Source: JASHUC01 sp035523875 (GTDB lineage Bacteria > Pseudomonadota > Gammaproteobacteria > Steroidobacterales > Steroidobacteraceae). From it: a stretch of DNA of 64,000 nucleotides. The position numbers were made by a program, and so were the translations under genes. Under the pieces are notes generated by a model. It was not told the DNA's origin and searched no databases. It saw only the letters and a program-made list of their open reading frames with translations. The DNA lies in NCBI GenBank assembly GCA_035523875.1, contig DATKPY010000005.1, positions 1 to 64,000 of the forward strand, written 5' to 3'. How positions within the stretch are numbered: position 1 is the stretch's first letter; every line of letters begins with the position of its first letter. Positions 1 to 7,745 of this stretch are shown here, piece after piece.

Positions 1-114
1 CAGCGCCTCGCCGAGCATCCCGCCTCGCGCGTCACCGAGCTCACTCCGCGGCTGTGGAAGCAGCACTTCGCCACGAACCCCCTCCGCTCAGCCTTGCATA
101 CCCTCGCTGCGTAA
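1..114 (+). mobile_element. IS66-family transposase, C-terminal fragment
   Basis: Frame 1 is open from the window edge to a TAA at 112-114 and encodes 37 residues beginning QRLAEHPASRVTELTPR. The H-P-x-x-R-h-x-E-L motif is the signature of the short C-terminal element of IS66 transposases (DDE_Tnp_IS66_C), where HPINRIDELLPW is typical. Only the tail is in the window, so whether the upstream element is intact cannot be judged. It runs directly into a truncated gene, so this insertion may have removed that gene's 5' end. The family call rests on one short motif. Confidence 0.55.
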
Positions 115-1266
115 GCCAGACGCCGCGGACTTATCGCTTACCCCGAAACTCCCGGCACGGGATCCACAACGGTTTGACGACGGCGCCCTTACCGTCGCTC
201 CGTCCCCAGATCAGCCGGACGTCGCAGGCAGCGACAGCGAGGGGAATCAGGGGAGTGAGACCGAGGCGTCGATCGCTCAGCGCGATGAAACATGGCTACA
301 GGAGAAGCTCGACTTTGAGGAGCGGGTCGAGAACGCTATCGCGGTCCCGACAGTCACTCGCAAATGGGATCCCACGATTGCGCAGTGCCGAGACGAGCTC
401 GAAGAAGCTGCCGAGAAGCTGCGGGTCTCGAAGAAGGCGGCCGAGAAGGCTGAGAAGTGGCCGGAGTGGCGTAAGCGTACTCAATTCGATGAGGAAGGGT
501 ACGCATGGCGACACGTTAGGGATCGCGGGCAGCGCCTTTGGGACACGCACAAAGCGGTCTGCTTCCGCGTCTCACTGGGGACGTACAAGCGCGCCCTCTC
601 GATTGCGAATACTTTGGCCTTGGCGGCACCGGCGCGCGGATTCACTGTGCGCGAGGACGACAAAGAAGGCCGAATCGTTTTCGCCGGTCACAATGCTGAA
701 GTGCAGCTACGAGTGACCGAACCACTGGAGTCCAAGACTCGCCCGAGGACGCGTTACGACGGCAAGGTCGAGCAGGAAAAGTACTACGTGCCCACCGAGC
801 GACTGCGAATCACCCTGCAGATCGACTATCGTGAAGGCCCGATCTTCGAAGATCGAGATTCACGTCCACTCGAATCCCAACTTAACCGAATCTTCTGCGG
901 GATCTACAGGCAAGTCGTGCGGGCATGGCGAGAGGAGCGCAAGCATCAGGCATTCCATCGAAAGCTTGAAGAAGAAGCACGGCAAAGAGCTGAAGCAGCC
1001 CGGATTCGCGAAGAGCGAGAGCGAGCCTTGCCGAAGCGCGCATGCGTCGTCGGCGACTCGCGTCAGAGGCCAACCGCTGGACGCAGGCCAACCGGATCCG
1101 CGACTACATCGCGCACATTCGCAGCTCTGCCGGAGAGCGCGCCGATGCAGCGGGCGAACTTTCTGAATGGATGGAATGGGCGCTCAGCGTGGCGGCCACT
1201 CTGGACCCGACCGAGCGGCGCCTGGGTCAGACCAGGCCGGAATCCACCGAGACCTCGCGGGAGTAG
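115..1266 (+). pseudogene. Truncated and frameshifted hypothetical gene
   Basis: Frame 2 is open from the IS66 remnant to about 1035 and reads as a plausible hydrophilic protein. It has an acidic, Gln/Asp-rich N-terminal part, a central segment containing ERLRITLQIDYREGP, and a charged helix with repeated Glu/Arg near 940-1030. No start codon belongs to this frame at the left end, so the 5' end appears lost. Around 1010-1042 the coding signal jumps to frame 1, which continues to a TAG at 1264-1266 with EANRWTQANRIRDYI and ends in PESTETSRE. This implies a one-base indel. The function is unknown. A second, shorter copy of the gene's 3' end lies at 4522-4741, so it was a family member present more than once here. 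Confidence 0.6.
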
Positions 1267-1381
1267 CGTGCGGGCTCTACTATTTCTCTACCAGCGGCGA
1301 GCGACGCGTTGGCAAGCCGTTGTCTCTGCACGTGCTTTCTTCTTACCCAGATATTTGTAGGTATAGTCCCAGTCGAAGGTC
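1172..1381 (+). repeat. Direct repeat, copy A (gene 3' end plus downstream)
   Basis: This stretch aligns without gaps to 4532-4741 (offset exactly 3360) from about 1195 onward, and at protein level from about 1172 (EW..WAL..AATLDP against EW..ELAL.AATTLDP). Similarity covers the last 30 codons of the broken gene and continues about 110 bases past its stop. It includes an identical 17-mer, acccagatatttgtagg, at 1345-1361. Many substitutions are silent or lie between two indel-free stretches, so the copies are old homologues rather than a recent duplication. The pair brackets the HNH/DUF3800/RHH operon. Confidence 0.8.
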
Positions 1382-1419
1382 AGTCTGAGCTTCCGCTGTC
1401 GCCACACTGCCCGTCTCTC

Positions 1420-2634
1420 CTACCCGCCCTTCCGCCTTTTTTCCAGCCGCCTCGCTGCCGCGTCGCGCATCAATTGCTCATATGTGGCCTTTGGAGTTGT
1501 CCGGAAGATACGCATTGTTCTGGTATTGATCCGCGCAAGCGCCGACATGAACGCTTCGCGGTTGTTCATCGGAGTGCCGTCTTCGTACGTGTACGTGTCC
1601 GATGAAATGCTCTCGTTCTGAAGACTGTAGGCTTGCGTAGCGATGTCGATCGCTCGGTTAGCTTCACGAATGGAAACAGAATCAAACTCAATAGGCGGGT
1701 CCCCGGGATCGACCCGCTCGGTCTCGGCTTTGAACTGGCGAAACAGCGGTCCGATACCGGGGCGATCGCGCCACTGACTCCGAAGAGTCTCGGTGAGCAT
1801 CTCGCTCGGTACCCCAGAGTTAGAGCCGTCAACCTGCCTCTGTAATATCGGCTGACAGAGCGTCACGCACGATTTCATTAGCTGCGGGATCACCGGGTGA
1901 ACGACTTTCCTGCGCTGCGTGAACTGCGCGAGAACGAGGGCTCCATGCACAGACTTGGAATGCCGGACAACTTTGGGATAGGGGAAGCCGCAGCGGCTGG
2001 CGCACATCCAGTCCCACGACGCATTCAGGAACAGGATGTTGTTGACCCGCAGAGAAAAGACAGAAGGCTTCCAGTGAAAGATTCGCGACTCCGCACCATA
2101 GACATTCAGTCCAAGCTGATGATCGCCAATCGTGTAGACGGCCACCATTCTGTCCTTGACGCCAATCCTAGAGTCGATCGCAAAAGAAGGTGGCCAGGTT
2201 GCTCCTTGAAGATATCTGTGCCCGAGCCAGAGCCCGATACGAACCTTATCCAGCCAGTCTAGGAGCAGAACGTAGTCGTCAGGACTCACTGCCTCCTTCT
2301 TGCAGATAGCCTCTACGACCTTTTTCGCCTCACCTTCGAAAGATGAATATCTAGCATTGCAGGCGCCGCAGGAAGGAAACTTGAATGAGTCGAATGAAAA
2401 TTCGAACTGCTTACCTGTTTTCCAGTTGTACCCGTGGCTGACGACTCTGCTGGGATCGCCCGTCATTTCCAGCAACCAGCGGGGCAACGGGTGCTCGTTG
2501 TTCTTGTCTTCAGGCGGTGCACCGCAGAAAAGGCAAATTCGGCTGTTCTTCAGACCGTCACCCACAATCGCGTTCTGTGGTTCTTCGACTACACAAGCAT
2601 TGATCCGCCCGGGTTCGTATCGAGGATTCTTCAC
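1420..2634 (-). CDS. HNH-type zinc-motif protein, putative nuclease
   Basis: A 404-residue protein with a metal-binding layout typical of HNH-like proteins in defence loci. C34-x2-C37 is followed by E47-H48 in a NEHPLPRWL context, then C89-x2-C92-N in SCGACNARYSS. The Cys pairs should bind structural zinc and E/H lies where the nuclease motif is expected. The remaining 300 residues match nothing I recognise and end in a basic helix (RRLEKRRKGG). The GTG start at 2634 has no good Shine-Dalgarno, so the start is uncertain. It is the third gene after the RHH/Mrr_N and DUF3800 genes on the same strand. The 171-base gap before it is large enough for its own promoter, with a weak -10-like TATAAC on the minus strand at 2692-2697. 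It could also be a non-catalytic DNA-binding protein. Confidence 0.7.
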   Translation of the reverse strand: MKNPRYEPGRINACVVEEPQNAIVGDGLKNSRICLFCGAPPEDKNNEHPLPRWLLEMTGDPSRVVSHGYNWKTGKQFEFSFDSFKFPSCGACNARYSSFEGEAKKVVEAICKKEAVSPDDYVLLLDWLDKVRIGLWLGHRYLQGATWPPSFAIDSRIGVKDRMVAVYTIGDHQLGLNVYGAESRIFHWKPSVFSLRVNNILFLNASWDWMCASRCGFPYPKVVRHSKSVHGALVLAQFTQRRKVVHPVIPQLMKSCVTLCQPILQRQVDGSNSGVPSEMLTETLRSQWRDRPGIGPLFRQFKAETERVDPGDPPIEFDSVSIREANRAIDIATQAYSLQNESISSDTYTYEDGTPMNNREAFMSALARINTRTMRIFRTTPKATYEQLMRDAAARRLEKRRKGG

Positions 2635-2805
2635 CCGATATTATCGATGATAGTCGGCGCCGAAGTCGGAAATCTCACGAACGCCTTGATCGTTATATCC
2701 TCACAGGTTTGCAGTTGGTCGTCTTCCGGTAGACGTTGACGTCAATCCCGCGCCTGACCACATTGGACTCCATTGTGGCCGTCGACCAATACCAGCGGAG
2801 TCGAC

Positions 2806-3633
2806 TCACGCTTTCATCTCGTCGGACGCGTAAGAGATCTTTGGGCTTGGCAGTGGATATGCCACTGCACCTCCGCCCCTGTGGAGGAACTGCTCCTGCA
2901 ACACCCAGTGGTACAAATTGACGAGGTCGTCTGGGAATACCTTCAGTCCGGTTCCGCCGATGTGGTCAAACTTGTTCCTGATCAGCAGCTGCCGCACCAA
3001 CGGGAACAGGGGCGCGGCATAGTCGTATGCTCCGCAAACCATAGCGGTCGTAATTCCGGTTACGAGATCCGCAAGCTGCAGGTGTCGGACAAGGTGCGAA
3101 GGCGTGGTCAAGACATTAAGGAGAACACGTTCAGGATCGACGTGCTGAGTACCGTTCTCGATCAGATCGAGAAACGCCTGCAGAAATTCGGTGTCCTCCC
3201 GCTGTCCGCCACTTGGTCGATCTGCAACGACAATGGCCTGGCGGTCATGGAAGTTGAGGTGCGTAACAACACGCTCGAAAAGGTAGCCGACACACCTCGC
3301 AAACGCTTCTCTGCCCACTAGGGTGGTTCGGCCGGTGTCCCAACACACTGCGAGGGCTCTGATTCGGTGCTGTATAGCTGCTTCCAGAAAACGGCTATAA
3401 CAACGCCGCCGGTCTTCGCCGTGCAGTTTCTGATAAATCCAAGAGTCCTTGCGAGGAGACCACTTGATTTCGGTACCGGCTGGAATTCCTGCTTCGGCAG
3501 CTATGGCGTCAATCGCCGCAGCGAGCGGTCGAAGCGCAGCTTCCTCAACGAAGATGCCACCTATGGCGATTACTTGACCCATGCCCTCCCTGGCACCACG
3601 CTGGCTTGAGTCATCGGCAAAGAAGACATCCAT
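2806..3633 (-). CDS. DUF3800 domain-containing protein
   Basis: The 275-residue protein matches the DUF3800 pattern. An acidic N-terminal strand (FFADDSS, D7/D8) stands where family members have YxDESG. It is followed by a hydrophobic GGIFV strand, an E-x-KW motif near 55-58, a VVADRP strand (D138) and the C-terminal LQLADLVTG helix near 185-192. These acidic positions suggest a metal-dependent nuclease-like fold, and DUF3800 has been proposed to resemble RNase H. The biochemical activity of the family is not settled. The gene starts 22 bases after the RHH/Mrr_N stop and is surely co-transcribed with it. DUF3800 genes are frequent in mobile and defence islands, which fits this context. The substitution of the usual DES by DDSS is a mild deviation. 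Confidence 0.75.
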   Translation of the reverse strand: MDVFFADDSSQRGAREGMGQVIAIGGIFVEEAALRPLAAAIDAIAAEAGIPAGTEIKWSPRKDSWIYQKLHGEDRRRCYSRFLEAAIQHRIRALAVCWDTGRTTLVGREAFARCVGYLFERVVTHLNFHDRQAIVVADRPSGGQREDTEFLQAFLDLIENGTQHVDPERVLLNVLTTPSHLVRHLQLADLVTGITTAMVCGAYDYAAPLFPLVRQLLIRNKFDHIGGTGLKVFPDDLVNLYHWVLQEQFLHRGGGAVAYPLPSPKISYASDEMKA

Positions 3634-3655
3634 GGGATGCGCAGCTGACGGAGAC

Positions 3656-4159
3656 TCAGAGCGCTGACTCCCGGCCTTCCTTCATTCCACGCTCAGTCAG
3701 CTCCCACGTACCTCTGGGTGATGCCTGGCTGATCAGTCCGCGTTCCTTCAGTGCGTTTCGTCCCCACGCGATCGTGTTCTCTGCGCGTGTCTCGCCGGAG
3801 GAGACATGTACGCGGTCGGCGTTACCAACCAGCCCGCGGGATTCCAGAAGCTTTATGACCGCTCGGGTAACTTCCTGCTTGTCGCCTCGTCCCTTGAACT
3901 GCGTCGCCAACACGTGAAGCAGGTACTTCTCGTAGGTTGCCTGTGAAACCAGTCCGGCAACCCGCGGTTTCCCGATCGTTTTCCTTTCCGACGTTAGTGT
4001 TGGCGTCGGCTCAGCGGGTGGCGCGGAGTTACCGTCTTTCGGTATGGCCCCACGTTCCTGAAGAAGCCGTCTAATCACCGAGTTCGGTGTATCGGTAAAC
4101 GGCTCAGCTAGCGACTTGAGCCCGTTGAATACATCGTCGTCGAGGCGAATCGTCGGCAT
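3656..4159 (-). CDS. RHH - winged-helix (Mrr_N-like) DNA-binding protein
   Basis: A 167-residue protein with two apparent DNA-binding modules. Residues 1-37 (MPTIRLDDDVF..., then TPNSVIRRLLQ) resemble a ribbon-helix-helix of the SeqA N-terminal type. Residues 38-75 form a Pro/Ser/Thr linker. Residues 78-158 resemble the Mrr N-terminal winged helix, with NTIAWGRNALKERGLI and a TWELTERG wing. There is no Mrr catalytic domain. I chose ATG 4159 over an upstream in-frame ATG at 4249 because AAGGAG lies 9 bases before it, MPTIRL is the natural start of an RHH strand, and the upstream ATG overlaps the promoter. It heads the operon with the DUF3800 gene. It probably regulates the operon through the dyad at 4213-4235, or acts as its sensor/antitoxin. 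Confidence 0.75.
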   Translation of the reverse strand: MPTIRLDDDVFNGLKSLAEPFTDTPNSVIRRLLQERGAIPKDGNSAPPAEPTPTLTSERKTIGKPRVAGLVSQATYEKYLLHVLATQFKGRGDKQEVTRAVIKLLESRGLVGNADRVHVSSGETRAENTIAWGRNALKERGLISQASPRGTWELTERGMKEGRESAL

Positions 4160-4212
4160 CACGACACTCTCCTTCAGGTTCCGGTCCCGCAGCTCGCGCA
4201 GCGCAGACCGCT

Positions 4213-4252
4213 CAAGTGGAATACTGTTCCACTTGTGACTTTGTGTCAAGTG
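4213..4252 (-). promoter_or_regulatory. Promoter and inverted-repeat operator of the RHH/DUF3800 operon
   Basis: On the minus strand a consensus -35 TTGACA (4244-4249) is followed after 17 bases by CAGTAT (4221-4226). A perfect inverted repeat, CAAGTGGAA-N5-TTCCACTTG (4213-4235), covers the -10 and part of the spacer. A further half-site CAAGTG at 4247-4252 pairs with CACTTG at 4230-4235. A repressor bound here would block the promoter, and the RHH protein encoded 54 bases downstream is the obvious candidate. Confidence 0.7.
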
Positions 4253-4874
4253 ATAGCGGTGAGGACTGACGCACGAGGCGCCTTAAGGAATTTCTACTTC
4301 CGCGGTATGTAGATGAGTATAAGGCATTGATTACAGATGGTTTTTCTACTCACACGATACTTGCGGGTCAAGTCCACGGCAAACGACCGGCGCTCGCCGA
4401 GGGGGGAACAGGGGACTTCGTGCTCGGTACCAAACGCCCATGGCCTGGAACCGGGCAGCCGCCTGCCGTGACTCCCGGCGCCAACCCTGAGATCCCCTCC
4501 CTCCCTTCTGGTTTCCCCTAGGAGTGGTGTCGAGAACTGGCACTGCACGCGGCTACCACTCTGGATCCGATCGAGCGGCGTCTGCCTCAGACCACGCCGG
4601 AATCCAACGAGACATCGCAGAAGCAGCGTGCGGGCTCTACCATTTCTCTACCGACGACGAACGATTCGCCGGCAACTCGTCGTCTCCGGTACTGCCTTCT
4701 TCTAACCCAGATATTTGTAGGCGAAGTCTCCAACCAAGGCTCGACCGCCTGCTCAAGTGGGAGCCGGATGGTCTACGCCCAGCGATGGCAGTCCGCGCCT
4801 AGAATTTCAATACGCCGGTCGGTAGTCGATCGAAACGTGGCAGTCCGTCCCACGGAAGCTCAAAATGGTGGGGT
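4253..4874. other. Intergenic stretch holding repeat copy B
   Basis: No convincing gene is seen between the divergent RHH gene and the TIR-like gene. Bases 4253-4521 contain only short frames in both directions with no family resemblance and no ribosome-binding site. Bases 4522-4741 are the decayed 3' end of a paralogue of the gene at 115-1266. Bases 4742-4874 lead to the TIR-like start and show nothing clear beyond a G-rich stretch just before the ATG. Confidence 0.6.
4522..4741 (+). repeat. Direct repeat, copy B (orphan gene 3' end)
   Basis: This is the second copy of the sequence at 1172-1381. In one frame it reads EWCRELALHAATTLDPIERR and then PESNETSQKQ, matching the C-terminus of the broken gene near the left edge. 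The homology begins immediately after an in-frame TAG at 4519-4521 and has no start of its own, so it is an orphan 3' fragment. The stop seen in copy A (TAG 1264-1266) is CAG here, so the frame continues without function. The downstream half contains the same 17-mer at 4705-4721. Confidence 0.8.
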
Positions 4875-6059
4875 ATGGCCAAGAAAACCGCCTCGAAGCC
4901 AGCGAAGGCCGCCCGAGCCGCAAAGCGGTCGTATGTGAAGCAAACGGACGTCCCCGCTACGTCCCTGGACGACGCCCTGCGCATACCGAAGGCGATCTTT
5001 GAGAATTATGGCGGCGTGTCTGCCACGCCACTTCAGGTCGCCAAAGCACTGAACGTCGATCCAGGCGGAAGGCAGCTAAAGCTTCTATCAGGTGCGGCGA
5101 TCGCCTTCGGTTTAATCGAAGGAGGAGCGCAATCGGCTTCGATAACGACCACTGATCTCTCCAAGAGAATCCTCAAGCCAAAAGAGGACGGAGAAGAGCT
5201 CAAGGCAAAGCGAGAAGCGATCCTGAAGCCTCGTGTGTTTGCCGAGTTTTTACAGAAGTACGACAGACACCCATTTCCCCGCTCTGACCTTGGCCAGAAC
5301 GTGCTCGAAGATATGGGTGTGCCACGCGATAAGGTGGAAGAAGTCCTCGGCCAGATTGATGCCAGTGCCAGATCAGTCGGTTTCATCGAAGAGATCAAAG
5401 ACAAGCTGTACGTCACCCTGCAAGGAATAACGCCAGCAGCAGTGCCGGATTCTCCTGATCCGGATAGGGACACTGAAGAAGATACTGGAGAGCCCGATCC
5501 AGCGCCGAAGCCCGCTGACGTTCCCAAGCCTGTTCCTCCTCCGACCGTGCAGCCGAAGCCAGCTGAAATGACGGCTGCGATTGCTGACGACGCTCGGCGC
5601 AAACGCGTGTTCATCACACATGGTCAGAACAAGGATTTAGTCGATCCGATAAAGAAGCTGTTGGAGTACGGGGAACTCGATCCCGTCGTTTCGGTTGAAC
5701 GTACAACTGTATCGAAGCCAGTTCCGGAGAAGGTCCTTGATGACATGCGCTCCTGCGGAGCTGCCATCATCCATGTCGATGCCGAAAAGACGATCATTGA
5801 GAAGGGCACTGACGTTGAACACGTCATCTTGAACCCCAATGTTCTTATCGAGATCGGTGCCGCGATGGCTTTCTACGGGCGGCGCTTCATTCTTCTCGTT
5901 CGCGACGGCGTGAAGCTGCCATCAAACCTTCAAGGCCTCTTCGAGGTTCGCTACAAGGGTGCCACGCTCGATGCGGAATCGACGATCAAGCTCCTTGAGG
6001 CTATCAAGGACATCAAGAACCACACACTGCCTGCAAAAACTGCGTCACCGCTAGCCTGA
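4875..6059 (+). CDS. TIR-like (CAP12/PCTIR-type) nucleotide-binding effector with N-terminal domain
   Basis: A 394-residue protein in three parts. Residues 1-20 are Lys/Ala-rich. Residues 30-190 form a folded N-terminal region that looks like two winged-helix-type segments (TPLQVAKALNV; then DKLYVTL). Residues 195-235 are a Pro/Asp-rich linker. Residues 240-385 match the TIR-like domain called predicted nucleotide-binding protein (PF10137): RVFITHGQN, SCGAAIIHVD, NPNVLIEIGAAMA and RRFILLVRDG. E326 in LIEIG corresponds to the conserved Glu expected to be catalytic in NADase TIR domains. This domain is used as the cell-killing effector in CBASS and Pycsar systems, but no nucleotide cyclase gene is visible nearby. 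The N-terminal part may therefore sense infection directly. GGTGGGG precedes the ATG. Confidence 0.8.
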   Translation: MAKKTASKPAKAARAAKRSYVKQTDVPATSLDDALRIPKAIFENYGGVSATPLQVAKALNVDPGGRQLKLLSGAAIAFGLIEGGAQSASITTTDLSKRILKPKEDGEELKAKREAILKPRVFAEFLQKYDRHPFPRSDLGQNVLEDMGVPRDKVEEVLGQIDASARSVGFIEEIKDKLYVTLQGITPAAVPDSPDPDRDTEEDTGEPDPAPKPADVPKPVPPPTVQPKPAEMTAAIADDARRKRVFITHGQNKDLVDPIKKLLEYGELDPVVSVERTTVSKPVPEKVLDDMRSCGAAIIHVDAEKTIIEKGTDVEHVILNPNVLIEIGAAMAFYGRRFILLVRDGVKLPSNLQGLFEVRYKGATLDAESTIKLLEAIKDIKNHTLPAKTASPLA

Positions 6060-6152
6060 GCCCAATGTGTCCCCGCCAGGGCCGGCATCGAGTGGTTGTT
6101 GGACTCCATGGTCAGCACTTCGCCTTCGCCTCGAACCATGGCTCCTGCTGAA

Positions 6153-6191
6153 GCGCTCGGCGCAGGGGCGTTTGCACAAACGCCGGAGCGC
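6153..6191. repeat. Nested inverted repeat downstream of the TIR-like gene
   Basis: An 8+2+8 dyad, GGCGTTTG-CA-CAAACGCC (6167-6184), is enclosed by GCGCTC near 6153-6158 and GAGCGC near 6186-6191. It could be an operator or a hairpin. There is no T-tract on either side, so it is not a standard intrinsic terminator. The surrounding 6060-6288 holds no recognisable gene. Confidence 0.5.
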
Positions 6192-6288
6192 GTCGCAAAA
6201 TGCGGGCCCATGGCGCGGAACGCGATCTCCGAGCAGTACCCGCTACTACGGACGATTCAGATGGCGCAGATCGGATATATGCGCGCTC

Positions 6289-6831
6289 TCACAAGGCATT
6301 CCTGAGCGCGCCGAATATCTCCAACTTTTTGGTATCCGATATAGCGTTTCCGTTCGGGAAGTAGTTTAAGACGAACTGGCTGTCGCAGTTGGGCAGGATG
6401 CACCCGCAAATACCGTAATCGAGTTCGCGCGTGAACCCCGCGTAGCGGTTCAGCGAGTCGCGAACCTTCGCATGGATGACGCACACAAACCGTGGCGCTA
6501 GTCGTCGAACGTTGGCGATGGCTCGCAGCACATGCTCCGGTGAGACCCGCACCTTTCCGCTTTGCGTTTGCACCAGGTCACCGACCAAGTCGATGACCCC
6601 AAATGTGGATCGGTTGTAGTTGACGGATGCGCTACCGAAGACGACTTCATCAGCACGTGACTTCGGTACGGCCTGCGTAATGAGGCCGCTCTTGAACAGG
6701 AGATCGTAAAAGCGAGATTGGTCTCCCGAGAAATAGTGCCCGTTCGTGTTCGACTGCGCCGGTGGGTTGAGGGCCAGAAAGACTACATCTAGGCCGGGGC
6801 GCACAAAGGGCATAAGGAGGACTGTTTTCAT
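6289..6831 (-). CDS. Uracil-DNA glycosylase-like (Mug/TDG-type) protein
   Basis: A 180-residue protein with the pattern of the TDG/Mug branch of uracil-DNA glycosylases. It has a hydrophobic strand ending in LALNPP, where the Asn corresponds to the catalytic/water-binding Asn of GINPG, then SNTNGHYFSG and a RFYDLLFKSGL helix, and later FGVIDLV. Such proteins flip and excise U or modified bases. ATG 6831 is chosen over the TTG at 6843 because an AGGGGAG sequence lies upstream of the ATG and overlaps the TTG region. The gene is isolated at the right end of the low-GC island, facing away from msrA. A role in defence against phages with modified bases is possible, but DNA repair is equally plausible. 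Confidence 0.65.
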   Translation of the reverse strand: MKTVLLMPFVRPGLDVVFLALNPPAQSNTNGHYFSGDQSRFYDLLFKSGLITQAVPKSRADEVVFGSASVNYNRSTFGVIDLVGDLVQTQSGKVRVSPEHVLRAIANVRRLAPRFVCVIHAKVRDSLNRYAGFTRELDYGICGCILPNCDSQFVLNYFPNGNAISDTKKLEIFGALRNAL

Positions 6832-7010
6832 GGGACCGCTCAACTCCCCTTAGTCCCTCAATTCTTTCGCCGCGGATTATTCTACGGCCGGAATCTCGGT
6901 AGAATTCCGGTAGACGTCAGCGCCGAAAACAGCCGCCATTTTCCTGCAGAAATCCGCAGGGTCTTGATTCCCCCAACTGGTAACCCTCTGTCTTCCGGCA
7001 GGAAACAGGG

Positions 7011-7685
7011 TCACTTCGCAGCTTCTGCCTTCTCCCCCACCTGTAACCCCGCAGTATCAAACGACACCCCGCACGAGTGATCCGGGCAATACCCGCCGGG
7101 ATTCTTCGCCAGGTACTGCTGGTGATAGTCCTCGGCGTAGTAGAACTGCGGCGCATCACGAATTTCGGTGGTGACCGCTCCGAACCCCGCCGACGTGAGC
7201 CGCTGCTGAAACAGGTTCTTCGATTCCTCCGCCGCGCGGCGCTGCTCGGAGGTGAAGGTGTAGATCGCGGAGCGATACTGCGATCCCACGTCATTCCCCT
7301 GGCGCATCCCCTGTGTGGGATCGTGGTGCTCCCAGAACTCCCGCAGAAGCTGCTCGTAGGAAATCTTCGCCGGATCGAATATCACGCGCACGACCTCGGC
7401 GTGTCCGGTCCGACCGGTGCAGACCTCCTGGTACGTGGGATTGGGCGTATGGCCTCCCGCGTAGCCGACGGCCGTCGAGTACACGCCGGGAAGCTCCCAG
7501 AAGTGCTTCTCGGCGCCCCAGAAGCACCCGAGCGCGAAGATCGCCTCCTCGAGTCCCACGGGAAACGGAGGAAGGATGCGCCGCCCATTCACGTGATGCG
7601 TCTCGGGAACCTGGAGCGGGGTGGAGCGGCCCGGCAGCGCGCTCTGCGGCGAGGGCAAGTCCGTCTTCGTCCGAAATAGGGCCAT
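7011..7685 (-). CDS. msrA: Peptide methionine sulfoxide reductase MsrA
   Basis: A 224-residue MsrA that reduces methionine-S-sulfoxide in proteins. The catalytic motif GCFWG is present (Cys54), as are the YAGGHTPNPTY loop, EVCTGRTGHAE, and C-terminal cysteines in YCPDHSCG that would serve as recycling thiols. The N-terminal extension (LPSPQSALPGRSTPL) matches the long E. coli-type form. ATG 7685 is chosen over an upstream in-frame ATG at 7712 because CAGGAG lies 9 bases before it and MALF matches the family N-terminus. The gene is a housekeeping marker of the right boundary of the accessory island. The 179 bases between it and the glycosylase-like gene contain no recognisable gene. Confidence 0.96.
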   Translation of the reverse strand: MALFRTKTDLPSPQSALPGRSTPLQVPETHHVNGRRILPPFPVGLEEAIFALGCFWGAEKHFWELPGVYSTAVGYAGGHTPNPTYQEVCTGRTGHAEVVRVIFDPAKISYEQLLREFWEHHDPTQGMRQGNDVGSQYRSAIYTFTSEQRRAAEESKNLFQQRLTSAGFGAVTTEIRDAPQFYYAEDYHQQYLAKNPGGYCPDHSCGVSFDTAGLQVGEKAEAAK

Positions 7686-7745
7686 GGGTGCAAGCTCCTG
7701 CGTGAGCGCCATTGCTCGACAGTGTATCGTAGGCGATCGTTCGCT

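Noticed and set aside
4294..4548. Short minus-strand frame between the RHH gene and repeat B
   Set aside because: No ribosome-binding site, Arg/Gly/Pro-rich composition, part lies over repeat B, no family resemblance.
2724..6917. 13-mer ttccggtagacgt at 2724-2736 and 6905-6917 as possible island att sites
   Set aside because: A shared 13-mer is expected by chance many times in 64 kb, and the flanks do not align further.
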